A stretch of 64,000 nucleotides of DNA, taken from the NCBI RefSeq assembly GCF_000006565.2, contig NC_031474.1:4313662-4377661 (forward strand), given 5' to 3'. The stretch comes from Toxoplasma gondii ME49. Its lineage: Eukaryota > Apicomplexa > Conoidasida > Eucoccidiorida > Sarcocystidae. The number at the start of each line of letters is the position of its first letter. Within the stretch, counting starts at the first letter, position 1. The notes under the pieces were generated by a model. It did no database searches, was not told the DNA's origin, and worked only from the letters and a program-made list of their open reading frames with translations. This document shows, piece by piece, positions 50,981 to 62,335 of this stretch. Both the position numbers and the translations under genes were made by a program.

Positions 50981-53900
50981 GGCTGCGGTAGCTTTGGCAC
51001 AAGTGTATGCAGTTACTTGTTCAATGACAGGCAGAGATTTATTTGGGTTTGCACAACAAAAGTGACACTCGCACGAAAACATGCAACAAATGCAGCATAA
51101 TAAAAAATGATCTGGTCCTGTAGATTGCTTCCATACAGGCTCAATCTCTCACGCGATGTGGCTAGCTAAAGCGTTTCACACACAGCCAACCGGGAACAAC
51201 TTTATGTCTCCACTGTGCGCTGGTGCTGCTGACTGGTCTAGAGTGTTGCAAGTCGTTCGGAACCCTTTTGTCATTTTCAATGACAAGAAAAACACAAAAG
51301 CACTTCCGCCTAGTCGGCCGCATACTACAATCTGCTCCGCTTGCCGTGATGGTAACCACGAAGTAACCTGAGCGGGAGGGGACACCGAGCGAAAGCCTAT
51401 TCTAGTCGTCACCTATAGGCGATCGTTAAAGAGACGCGGACATTGATGGGCGCGTATGTTTCAACTGCAGTCTAGAGAAACAGTGATCAAATCACGTTGA
51501 AAACCAATATGGGTGACTCGTTGGGAACCAAAGTGGTATGGCCGCAAACTGACAATATGCATGCAGAAGCGTTCTTTCTTGTCGTCATCCATATCTCGTC
51601 GCGACATGAGCAAGACAACTGGAAGTCTCCAGTTCTCATGAGGCGAGGCACCAGTCAACCAATACAAGCTAATACCGAGCCTAGACACTCCTGGTGCTGT
51701 TATCGTTGGAAATGCACTTGTACTTTGAAATGTCACAACATCGGTAACTCAAATTTCACAATCACACTTTTGTCGACGTTCAGAATGTCTTGTGTTGCAA
51801 CACTCCATTCTCACTTGGGTCTTTTTCGTGTGTCCTGCGAAACGCCTTTGTAAGCTCGACAGAGGAATCAATTCCAGTGGTGAAACTCATCTTACACCTC
51901 AGTTCGTCATCTCAGCCCTGCGGTCAGCCTGGCAAGGGAAACTCGTAACAACTTCGAGATAGATGCTTCCCCCACATCGGAGACAGCAGTGGCTTCATCC
52001 ACATCTCGATACCTACGGCTCGATCAAGTACCCTTTTGAAGGTCTGGGTTACCGACTGCCGTCATCCACTGAACCACAAGATTAAAACGTGGCATTTTTT
52101 CTAGACGACTAAATAAGGCTACAGCGACGTTCGTGTGGTAGTGATAAACGAATGAGTGCCTTCGACGAGGGTGTGTGCTTTTATGAAGGTACATTCACGA
52201 CTCAAGGTGTCCCGGTTAGTGTGGCACATTTTGAAAACTGCGCAGTGTGAATGATCACTCACTATTGAGAGCGATGAACCGTTCTGCCGTGACTGTAAAG
52301 ACTGCTGCTGACATTCTGGGGCCCGCATTTTGAAGCCATAATGACACCATGAAAGCAGGACTAGCAGTCCAGCAGAACTGCACGAGGCAAGTTTGACAAG
52401 TGTGCTTGGCGTTTCCGTGTGACTGCTTGGGTGCATCCCGGAATTCCGGGAAATGTTGTGTGGTACTGCCATTCATCGTTGACGTATTGCTACCTGGGAC
52501 GCCAAGCGTGCCATACCTGCGCACACACCGACATCCTTGGTGACAAAACGACACGGCCTTTGCGGAGTCTACTTGGCAGTCCAGACGGAACATACAGGAT
52601 GAGAAGCTGACATGCAGGGAGCAATTGACAGAACCGTGAACTGAGTGCTTCTGGAGTGTTGCCCTGAGGGTGGGCACACGAGTCGCGAATTCTCTCGAAC
52701 GTCTGTCAGAAAAGTGTGCTCTGTTGAACAGACGGGCTTCCGCTTGTTTCGTCTGGTCGACTTTAGAGTCGCAAGCAGAGTGCCCCGTTGTTGCTCTAGC
52801 TTTTCGCTCCTCGGCACCTCGCCGCGATTCAAATTGCAAGTGTCCCTCCGCATACACGCGCCTGCATAATCCTCCTCGTCTTGCACAGCTACTGTGACCA
52901 TGACTACCCCTGCAAAGGGAAGGCCTTCCCGACATCACGCGTTGGAGCGACTCAATATAACGAAGAAAACTATGTGGAGGCGGTGCGCACACTTCTGATT
53001 GATTTATCAGTGTCTTGCGATACATTTCTCTGTGAAGAGACTGGTGTCTTTTTGTCCCATGCCAGGGCACGCCGAACTCGCAGCTTGAGACGGACAGTGA
53101 ATACAGCGCAACCACCAGTAACCGTGCACGGAAGCGTACAGGAATAGGCGACGGCAACCGCGCGAAAAGCATCTGCTCGCTCTGGCTGGCAAACTCCCCT
53201 GTGAAAAGACAAGCACAGCGAGATGTTCGAAGTAACTTGCGGGCCTGCAGCACTTTCGGCAGCGAGCGGTACTCAACACGCTCTAGCTGTGGCAAAAAAA
53301 TGTGGAATTGCGTTGAGTTGCAAAGGCGTCCAATGCAGAATGTGATGCTCACGAAATGTCGTTACTTGCGTTTTTTGTTTCTGTAACTTCTTCCAAAGAA
53401 GCACAGAGCGTAAAAAATCAACCCTGTCTTGGAACCCCACTTGCCGCGACAACGTGGTGATGGGCGTTCATGACTCTCACCGCGCAAGCCATGCCGCTCG
53501 CTGGCCGCTCGCTGGCCGCGCGCGTGTCCTGCAAAGAATTTCACGTTCTTGATTTTTCTCGCTTTCCTAGTGTTCATTCTTCGTTCGGCGAAGTAAATTT
53601 CGTCAGAAAACGAAAAGAACCTCTGTATACTTCGCAAGCGGCGCTGTCGCTTCTGTTTCTCTGGCACTTTTCAAACTTTTGCGCAGTCTTCGTGCCCAAC
53701 CTTTTACCCGTTTTCAACGTGGGCTCTCCATCAGGACATCGCCCCTTCTCGCAACTTTCTCAGTCCGTTTGGGCATATCCGGACTTCTCAATCTCTTTTC
53801 ATCCAGGACCAGTGTTTTACTTATTTTGGCTCATATCGGCTATTGCCGAGATCTGTTTTTCATTTGGGACTCAGCAAGTCTCCCCGGTGTCTCAGCCGCG

Positions 53901-54043
53901 CTACACCTGGTTGACCGGGGTAGCTAAAGCCACAACGGGACAGAAGAAGCGAAGACAACCTCAAACATTCAGTATCTCGCTCGTCCATGAGGTGGTCACT
54001 TCTTTTCTGAGTTGCCTTTTGTCTTGGCCTTCCAACGTCCCAA
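50981..54043. other. Divergent intergenic region with an unexplained minus-strand ORF
   Basis: Lies between the PP2C-like gene (minus) and the 1,213-aa gene (plus), so it must hold both promoters and leaders. It contains the 365-codon open frame at 52255-53352, listed separately, and a plus-strand frame (53470-54150) that overlaps the downstream start codon out of frame. No RNA gene or repeat was recognised. Confidence 0.5.
52255..53352 (-). CDS. Unexplained 365-codon ORF, possible orphan gene
   Basis: An open frame of this length is rare by chance and is not the shadow of a convincing ORF on the other strand. The open frame begins at a GTG; the first in-frame ATG starts MLFARLPSPIPVRF, about 60 codons in. 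Composition is rich in S, R, C and H with a few hydrophobic stretches (LLVVALYSLSVSS) and no motif or splice phase partner. It lies in a promoter region between two divergent genes. It may be an orphan gene, part of a longer antisense transcript, or chance. Little more can be said. Confidence 0.25.
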   Translation of the reverse strand: MSITFCIGRLCNSTQFHIFLPQLERVEYRSLPKVLQARKLLRTSRCACLFTGEFASQSEQMLFARLPSPIPVRFRARLLVVALYSLSVSSCEFGVPWHGTKRHQSLHREMYRKTLINQSEVCAPPPHSFLRYIESLQRVMSGRPSLCRGSHGHSSCARRGGLCRRVYAEGHLQFESRRGAEERKARATTGHSACDSKVDQTKQAEARLFNRAHFSDRRSREFATRVPTLRATLQKHSVHGSVNCSLHVSFSSCMFRLDCQVDSAKAVSFCHQGCRCVRRYGTLGVPGSNTSTMNGSTTQHFPEFRDAPKQSHGNAKHTCQTCLVQFCWTASPAFMVSLWLQNAGPRMSAAVFTVTAERFIALNSE

Positions 54044-57000
54044 ATGTCGTGTCAGGCCGGTCCGAAGGATCAAGCAAAACAACGCTCTTCCTCAATGGAG
54101 GCCTACTGGAACGGGGCTACGGAGGCTCAGTTTCAGCTGCAGCGCGGTGAAGGGCTCGGTTACAATTCTAGCGGTCGAGTAGTCGCACAAATGAATGGTC
54201 TTGCTGGCAGCAGCGCTGTACCGTCTGGACCCTCCGTTTCATCTCAGAACGCAGAGACGAAAGTTCCTTCGTGGACGAACCCGTCTTCCATGGGACCTGT
54301 GTTCCACTCAAACCCACCCACGGACATGACGGGGTCTGCGCCATCTGGGACACAAAATCCGGTCACTCCCTTATTCTCCGTGGCACAGACTCAACACGGC
54401 CAACCTGTGCAGTTGAACTCAGCCACGCGGCTAATAAGCCAAGACCATACTAGTGTGTCTTTCGCCGCTACTCCAACATTTCCGGGAAATTCCCGCTATG
54501 CTTCTACTGTGTCGGACACTTTCCAGGCATCGTCGAGCTTCGAGGGAACGCGAATTTCTTCCGTGTCCGGTCACGGTATTTCGACCGGCGAAAACCACAC
54601 TGCTCAGCAACAGCTACAGCAGCTGCCTGGTCTCCGCGCGTCAGGCTCTCCTGCGGCAGAGAATTCCAGGAAAATGTCGAACCTCTCTTTCACCGACAAG
54701 CGATCGAGTGTCCCGGGAGAATACCGCAGCTCCGATGAATCCGCAAGCTGTACGAAAACTCCCGGCGAAGCCAAGCGCACTTCGGTAGACTGTAGCCTGG
54801 AGTCAAACGTGAATTCGCAAAGAACCGTCGTATCAGACGTTTCGTCTCAGCCTCGACATCCAGAAGGCAGTGGCCGACGCTCTCGTAAGGTGAGAAAAAT
54901 TCTTCTTTACGCGCGTTTCGACTTCGGACCGACTGTTATTGCAGCAAGTGTATTACCCTTAGGATCGTTTTTTTGTTGACTGGGAAACGTTGTGATTTGC
55001 CACCGTCTCCCCCTACCGTGCCGCATGCAACAGTAACAGAGGCAATGTGTGTATAGCCACCCCTATGTTTTCTCCCAACCGAGAGCTGCCCTGTCATTTG
55101 TGCATATACAGTGAGGCTGATCATCTTGTAGCTGACTGCTCACCCTGGTTTCGTCTACTCTTTCTTCAGTGGTATGATACTCATCATTGGTGGCGTTCGA
55201 CACCCTTAAGGTATCGTCGTTTGGCGGTTGCCTTTGTGTGAATTCACTGAATTGTTCGGTTGGCACAGAGCCAGTTGGAGTTCAGGCGACAATCGCAGAG
55301 TACCCTGTGGAAGATGGTGAGAGAACTCCTTCGCCAGGTCACTTGCAAGGACAGTGTTGCCTGAACTGTCGTTTGTTATGTGACAAAGTGTTTCTGCCGT
55401 GGACTAATGCATGCGTGTGTTTGCAGCCGACCTGTTTCGACTTGCTGTACAACGACGCCCTTGTGAGACGTGCCCGAAAACAGAGGGAGGAGGAGGCCCT
55501 TCGTTCCAAGTACGCCAGCGATGCTGAAAAACACAGAAAGAAGTGCAAGCCGGTTTCGCCGCATAATGTACACGGCGGCCTCAGGTAGTGATACATGGAA
55601 GGTAGAGCAAAGCGCGCAGTGGCCGTGCATCATGCGCGACACTCTGTTTCCAGCGTCCTTAGATCCGTAGGACTGCTGTGTCCGCTTTAGAAGAAAGACG
55701 ACTGTTCCGCTCGCGTTTTGCCGAATAGGCAGCAGAAGCCGTGCCTCATGCGTATCCAAACTTCAAAGAGAGACGCGTGATTGCGTAGAACACAAGGTTC
55801 TGTCAATTTTACCTGTGCTTAGGAGTTTTGTTTCTCTGTGTTTTTTTCGTTGACAGGCCGAGTAATGGACAAAAGCAAACCCCACAACAGTGGGAGCAGA
55901 GATGGAGTTTGGTACGTGAGGCTTTCTTTATGAACTGTCGAATCACCGTAAAGGAATTGCATGAGCGAACACCCTTCCGTACGTGTCCACGTTTGTTGCT
56001 CTCCGACAGATTCGATGTCGCTCTGTGCATTCGCGGGCTCTGGTGTAGGATTTGGTTTCAGCTGCTGTTGCTCCCCTTTCGAGTGGCCAGTTTCTCTTTT
56101 GAGAATTGGGGTTCCGTCTCCCTTTCTTGACACTTTGCCTCCTAAACTGCATTCATGCCGGACACGTCTGCTGTCTCTATTTTGTCTCAGATGGTGAAAA
56201 GACATCAAGAAAAGCTCCAGACAAACGAGAACTTGCGACGCAAGCTGGACATAAGGTGAATTTTGAAGGACCACACGGTGTCGTAGCGTCGGTCTGGGGT
56301 TTCGGAGGAGTAGCAGAGAGGTGTATTGAATCTTCACTCTGGAAAGTGCGAGAAGCGTAGCTGCGTGTGAGGTAGTAACACCTGGAATGACGTCTAGGAA
56401 ACGGGTGGTCTTCAGTACCTTTCTGGTGCTTCTTCCGTCCTCGGTTTTGTTGTACAGCAAGCTCGAGGACGAAAGACGAGAATGCACTTTCAAACCCGTT
56501 ACACGGAGTTCACGGAAGCCCCTGGCTCAACAGAGATCATGCCTTATCAAGATGAAGCAACTCGCTGACAAACAAAAAGGTGAGATGGCTGTTAGGCTGT
56601 GTTTTTCTGACTTTCCAGCGGTTCAGAGGTGCGGGGGTTCATGTGTATGTTCCAGGCGCAGCGCGTGCACTGGTCGACTGTGATCTTTGCAGTTTGTATC
56701 TGCACCTCCAAATTGAGCTAAGCTAGATACACTTCACCGGTGTCTGTCCGCGAGTGGTTCTTCTCTTCTGTCTCCGTGGCCTCGCCTTGCTTGTTCACGT
56801 ATTTGCCTCGCGATTCGTGGCGATGTTTTTCTTTGTGTGTCGCTGTGGGTGAAACGACTCATTTCTGTCATCTGGACGTGGAGAAGAGGTTCTTTTTGTT
56901 CTCTGCATAGTGCTAGGCTTTTCATTTCTGCAGCGTGTTCGTGCGTATCTGTTGCTTTGCTATCTGCCGACAGATCTGATAAACGCTGTGTGTGTCCTTC

Positions 57001-60000
57001 ACCAAGAAGAGCGCGACATCGACGACCTCATCGCGGTGAGTGTGAATGCCTCTGTTTTGGCGGATGGCTTTGGTTTAAATCTCTTGTGTTTCGCTGGCAC
57101 CTTCAACGTGTGCTTCACTTCTCGCTTTCTTTTTCCCGGGTTTTCCCGTCTCTTTCTGTTCCAACGTCGCCGTCGTAAAATATCTTTTCCCTCCTTGCAG
57201 AAGGAACTTCAGGCAGACATTGCCTGCGCGTCGGAATCGGGAAACAACGACGAAATTCACAAAGTCTTGGACTTTTACCGCCATCTCAGAGCAGAAGAGA
57301 CATCTCGTCTGCGCTCCCTAAAACTCGACCTTGTGTCTCAGGTCTCCAGGTACGAACGCATTCGCACCGCGACAGCCGACCTGGAAGTAGCAAACACTTT
57401 CAAAACTTGAACAAAATTACGCGCTTGTTCCTGTATCCGGGAGAAAACCGGGAAACGTAAATACTTAGGATTAGCTCTGCGATTCTTGAACACTCTCCTG
57501 CCTCTCGATCCGAGCCGATGACCTGTCTTTGGAGACGCCAAGCTATCTGTAGGCCGTGCAGATACCGTGGCACAGGACAATTCTGGGATGTTCCTAAATT
57601 CATAGGTGCCACACATGTGAAACAAGGGTTTCAGGTCGACGGTTTTTTCTGCAGAGGAGAGCAGAACATAGTTGTCGTTTTGCGGGGCTTGGGGGGAGCG
57701 CGAATTAACACGTCCGTTGCCTGTGCACAAAGGTTTTCCCCTCGAGATACAGTTGAGAACTTTTGTGACTCAAAACAAGACATCTTTTCACTCTCCTTCG
57801 ATCTGGGGTTTCAGGTTGGAGCAGCAGTACAAACGCACAGCCGCTGCGGTCAACCTTGTTGAGTCGGACATCGCAGAGACTGTTGGATTCGACCTGAAGC
57901 TGGCGGAGCAACTGAACGATGAAATCCGGTAAGCGCGAGACCTTTTCAATCACGGCAGCCGTCGCCTCTATATGAGCATACGACACTTTGGCGAACAGTC
58001 CGATTAAGGACAGGACCCTCGCACGCTTGATTTCCTTCGCTTTCTCTCCCAAAACTCTCCTAGCATGTACGTCTCCTGCTTATACTTGTGTTCATTTTCT
58101 TTGTGTTCTGCGTCCCCCCCGTCTTAGGCAAGACATCGACGCCGCCAATTCGCTGCGTCTAGGAGCACGTTTCCGTTCGATTCTCGAGGCGGTGACGACG
58201 GGTCAGCCGTTGTTTCCTCCAAACGAAAGGGGCGTGTCTCTGCTCTACGACGGCGCTGACGCGGCCTACAGCCGGCGTCAGTCGAAGGGTCCCGACCTGG
58301 CAAGTCGGTCGGCGTCCCGTCACCGTTTTTCCATTCGAGGAGACAGTTTCTCCCGGGGACTGGAGCAGCGCCAGCGGTCTCCGGCGCTCTCCCGTAGGGG
58401 CGCCAGCACGCGTCGCGTCTCCAGACAAGCCAGCCAGCTGCACATGCACTCGAGCCGCTCCTGTAGCCCCGGGCCGAGTGGCCCCGCGAACGGCGGCGTC
58501 CGTCGGTCGACATTTGGCGGCGATGCGCCTTCCGGCTTTGCGAAGCCCCTGCAGCAGAGCATGCCTTCGCCGCAAGTGAGTCCGAGATTTCTCGGCTTCC
58601 AGCGCCCCGCCAGTCCCGCGCTCCGAGCGGTATCGGCTTTGTATCCCAGCCCTGAACTGCGATCCAGCAGCAACAGCTCCGGCAAAAACTCTGCAGGGCG
58701 TTGCATTTCCGGCTTCGGGGCCTTGACGCCGAGCGACTCAGCCGGGATCCACCATCCCTGTGACTCGTACCCTCAAAACAACCAGTCGCCGAGCAAGAGC
58801 TTCCAGATGTCGGGCGGGTTTGGCGCTGTTATCGAGAACGAAGGACTTGCCTTCAACTCTTCGGGAGAAGGCAAACCACTAGACGTCGCTTCGCCTGCAG
58901 GCGCCTCGCCGCGGATGTTGACTTCGTGGCAGAAGGAAAAGGCGAAACATGAGATGCGCCAGCGGCTTCCGTCTCGCCATGGGAGCGACGGATTATGGAG
59001 CGCGCCGCTGACGTCGCACAGAGGCAGCTTCAACGCGTCGCGGGGCTTCATTGACAGAGACGAAGGCCCGAGTCGAGTGCCCTCGTCCCGTGGTGCGACC
59101 CCGCGAAAGGCACCCCAGCACCCAGCCGCGGGTTTAGCGTCTACGCGAAATGCTTTCCAGTCTGTCTCGGGCTACTCCTTGATGCATCCCCCGATGATGA
59201 CGCAGACTCCTCCGACGCTGGGCCCCGTCTCTTCGCCGGTCGCGAAGAGACAAGCAGGACAGGCACTCGGCAATGTGGCGGCGTCTCCGCGCTTCGCTGG
59301 CACGTGGAATGGTCAGCTGAGTGGGCAGCAGGTAGGGGACCCTGGGGTGATGGCCAGCAACGGCGGGAACCCGGCGTTGATAGACACGCTTCCCAACACG
59401 CAAAACGATGCGACTTTACACTCGATGCACGGGGGCGGCGCGGGGTACATGAAAGCGATGGCGTTCATGAGCAACCATCCTGGGAACATGAGCAACAATG
59501 CCGCTAATGCGGTCGCCAGTGCCGGCAACATGAGCAACAACGCCAGAGGCGCCGTGGTGGCCCCGAGCGGAACGGTTCAGGCCTTTCATCAGTCGTGTTC
59601 AGTGCGACCTTTGGGTGGAGCGCAGCTGCGCACCGTGATAGGGAACGCCTTCCCGTGTGCCCGAGCGCCCAACGCGATGGCGGAGACGCCTGGCTTCCCT
59701 GCCCGCATGCCTGTGGGTTTCGTCCAAGACAAAGCCCCGCCGATGAGTGCACAACCGAACTACCCGATGGTGGCTTTCCAGGGCGCGCCAATGCCGGTGC
59801 AAGGCGTCGGGTCGTTCACACCTCCGTCGCCGAGAAATTTGCCTTACCCAGTGCTTGCGGAGACGCAGGCCATTCTTCAGAAAGGAGTCGTGCAAGCGGA
59901 GTCTGACAAGACAGGAACGTCTGTGTCGGTTCAGGGAAACGGATCCCCGGCGCCTTTCCCCACCCAGACAGCTGTGAAGCAGCCGCTCGCAGGCCCCCAG

Positions 60001-60150
60001 GCTCCCGTGTTAGGCGCGCCGACCCCAAATCTCCCTCGCTTGGCTGGCGGCGCCGTTCTGAAACTCGCGAATAATGGCCACGTGGCTTTTGTCGACTTCG
60101 CTGCCACAGCCAAACAACTTCAGAGGGGGGGCATGGCTAGCGCACGCTAG
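54044..60150 (+). CDS. Large protein with ciliary-type coiled-coil motifs and low-complexity ends, 10 exons, 1,213 aa
   Basis: Exons: 54044-54889, 55269-55316, 55427-55584, 55857-55911, 56191-56255, 56458-56579, 56974-57035, 57201-57349, 57815-57928, 58128-60150. All phases close. The ATG has A at -3. The N-terminal 282 aa are S/T/Q/G-rich. The middle (about 210 aa, exons 2-9) is helical and conserved-looking: PTCFDLLYNDALVRRARKQ, KLEDERRECTFKPVTRS, VKRHQEKLQTNENLRRK, EIHKVLDFYRHLRAEET. The LYxDA...R..R block followed by ECTFxP recurs in basal-body and flagellar proteins of ciliates, algae and apicomplexans. The C-terminal exon (about 670 aa) is rich in P, S, G, R, N and M with a small MSNNA-type repeat near 59485-59540. 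No catalytic domain. I infer a cytoskeletal or basal-body/axonemal role; the exact family is not identified. Confidence 0.72.
59485..59545 (+). repeat. Short internal repeat encoding N-N-A / GNMSNNA units
   Basis: Two near-identical 15-to-18-bp units encode GNMSNNA, separated by about 11 residues, inside the low-complexity C-terminus of the 1,213-aa protein. Likely replication slippage in a disordered segment. Confidence 0.6.
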
Positions 60151-61588
60151 GCAGAAGGGACTTCGAGGATCACGCGAGAAAAGCTACGACAGACTCCCCA
60201 AAATATCACACGTCCACTGACGGCGTTTTGCAGGGGGAAACGCCACTAGAAGGAAGGACTTGCGACAAACAACAGACTCTTCACGACAGCGGCAAAGTGG
60301 CGCGTCTCGACATCCGGAACTGTGTCGGGAAAGTCTGTGGAGAAACCGTCGCCGTCGATGCCTGTCGCGATGCAGCTTTGTTCGTGAAAAATGGAAAACG
60401 CGTCGAAGGAACGTCAACAAGCGTCAATGAAAGAGACAACCGTTCGGACCTCTCCGATCGTCAAGGGAGAGACGAGGTGCCGCTGGAGATGCCAAGCGAG
60501 CGCTGTGAATGTGGCTAGGTTTCTCTGAGGGGTCTACGTTCAAACTAACGTTCGAGCCCCCCTCCTGTCCCACGTCAGATACCTGAGAAAGGGATCGACG
60601 TGGTTCCGTGCAATTGTGTGCCTTTAAGCTGCAAATGCGTTTACGTCTACATGAATGAATGCGTCGAAAGTGTCTTCTTGCCAAGGCTTATCCTACTCGA
60701 AAGTGTTTTGTGATTTCTGCTGCCTAACAAGTCGTGGATCGTTCTCTACACTGCCCCATGTGAACCGCCCAGGCTCAGGGCACCTGAAGGCACCAGGTGC
60801 AAGAGCGAAGCTCCGCAAGTTCATTCGTTCGCGTCCTTTTATTAAGGCCACGCTTTTCTATACACCCGTGTTTCTGTTTGGCTGTTCAGTCACTTGCAGT
60901 GTACTGCCATTGCTTTTCAATTTTTCTCTGCGCGTTCCTCCAGCAGACTCACTCCTGTTTCCCGTTTCAGATGCGGCAGGGGCGGTGGAACACATCTGTC
61001 ACTAACCCATGGCGATGGAAGGCATCATCAAGCATGGTATTCACTGCAGCGTGCGAGAACCGTGTCGGCGCTTCCACCTCGCTTTTCTCTTTTCGTCGAC
61101 CCGTGGGGCTGGATCTGGATAGCCCCGGCCCAGCTGGCGCTCGACAAACTCTTGTCAAGAAGATACAGACGGCCAACAAAAAGGAAATTTCCGCTTTGCG
61201 TCGCACTTTTGGCGTGTTGGGTGTGGGGGTGGACCTGCCAAGGGCAAGAGAACTGAAATCGAGGGAGAGCGAGGATGAATATGCACGTCTTCCGACGTAA
61301 CTCTTTCGCCCCTCGTGCGACAATCTTTTTCCCCGTTTGCACAACCTGACTGCGTCTTGAAACGTTTTTTCCCCTCAGGGTTGGTTTCATCGAAGATACC
61401 ACGAGACGCAACAAAACACGGATCCCAGGCACCCACAATTTTCTTTCAAACACGAGGCGAGACACTTCCGGTCTCGCTCCCCTAAAACTCCCAAAACTGC
61501 CCTCTGAACCAGAGAGACGCCTTGTCGCCCGAGGTTTTCAAAAAATAGCTGAAACCAGCACTTTGTACTTCCCGCAACTCTACCGGTT

Positions 61589-61615
61589 AATATATATATA
61601 TATATATATATATAT
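61589..61615. repeat. (TA)n microsatellite, about 13 units
   Basis: Uninterrupted TA run in the intergenic region between the 1,213-aa gene and the next minus-strand gene. Confidence 0.95.
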
Positions 61616-61912
61616 GAGTGCGGATAGAGACATGATGTTTTCATGTCTGCAGTTCAGAAGCCTGCGACCGATGGTTCGTCTGATCTGCGGTCCCGTTTAC
61701 GAAGAGAACGTCCTCTTTTCAGGCACTTGAAGTTGCGCGAAATTACTGCAAGTGCATATCTGTCCAGGTCTTTCCGCCTGTATAAAGCGAACGTTTTTCA
61801 AGAGCTCATAGACTGCGGACCCTGAACCTGAGAAGCCGCCCTTGACAACACATCTGCTCTCACTCCGACCCTTCTTGTGTGTCTGCTTCGGTGCACCAGA
61901 CATTTTTTGGGT

Positions 61913-61918
61913 TTTATT
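61913..61918 (-). terminator. AATAAA on the minus strand, possible polyadenylation signal
   Basis: It lies about 45 bases downstream of the TAG that ends the minus-strand exon at 61964. Apicomplexan polyadenylation signals are loose, so this is only consistent with, not proof of, a transcript end here. Confidence 0.35.
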
Positions 61919-61963
61919 GATGAGGCAGAATCCGTTCTTTCCTAAAAGCGTTTCCTGAAGTTT

Positions 61964-62335
61964 CTAGAGAGCTGCCGATACCTGCCAGGCCTCCAGAGTG
62001 TCTTGGGCAGCGGGGAGAACTGCAGTCTGTTGCCACCCGTCGCCAGGAGGAGGCGCTTTGGCAGGAAGCATCGCGAGAAGGACAAGGAAGTTTTCTTTCG
62101 TCATTTCTGCCGGCTGCTCTCCTACGCCAACAAAGAGGGAGGCGCTCCCGGAGAGCGAGTTGGAGTCGAAACACCGCGAGGCCCCTGGACTTCTGGTGAT
62201 TGCCTCTCCGAGAACAAATGGGAGGTCCTCGGCACAGCGAATTTCGTAGCGATTTGAAACCTGGACTCCACACTTGAGAATCAGATCCAAGGCGCGCTGC
62301 TGGAGAACAGAGAGAACACGAGACGTGGGGGACAT
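61964..62335 (-). CDS. 3' exon of an unidentified minus-strand gene (partial)
   Basis: The frame runs to TAG at 61964 with coding-like composition: QRALDLILKCGVQVSNRYE, CAEDLPFVLGEAITRSPG, SASLFVGVGEQPAEMTKENF, LLAMLPAKAPPPG. It either starts at the ATG at 62335 (MSPTSRVLSVLQ) or, more likely, is spliced onto CAGCGCGCC after a strong acceptor (CTCTCTGTTCTCCAG) near 62302. Upstream exons may lie at 62900-63800. I do not recognise the family. The AATAAA about 45 bases downstream fits a last exon. Confidence 0.45.
   Translation of the reverse strand: MSPTSRVLSVLQQRALDLILKCGVQVSNRYEIRCAEDLPFVLGEAITRSPGASRCFDSNSLSGSASLFVGVGEQPAEMTKENFLVLLAMLPAKAPPPGDGWQQTAVLPAAQDTLEAWQVSAAL

Larger units (their letters stand above)
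60151..61963. other. Convergent intergenic region
   Basis: 3' UTR of the 1,213-aa gene followed by the 3' end of a minus-strand gene. A plus-strand segment (60971-61300) has a good acceptor before ATGCGGCAGG and encodes a basic helix (KIQTANKKEISALRRTFG), but I found no matching upstream exon, so it is not called a gene. A (TA)n run lies at 61589-61615. Confidence 0.45.

Noticed and set aside
55819..56493. 224-codon minus-strand frame
   Set aside because: Antisense to four phase-consistent coding exons and their introns in the 1,213-aa gene; no motif.
60971..61300. Possible small plus-strand gene after a good acceptor
   Set aside because: Only one exon-like piece with no upstream exon of matching phase. 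It could equally be 3' UTR of the 1,213-aa gene.
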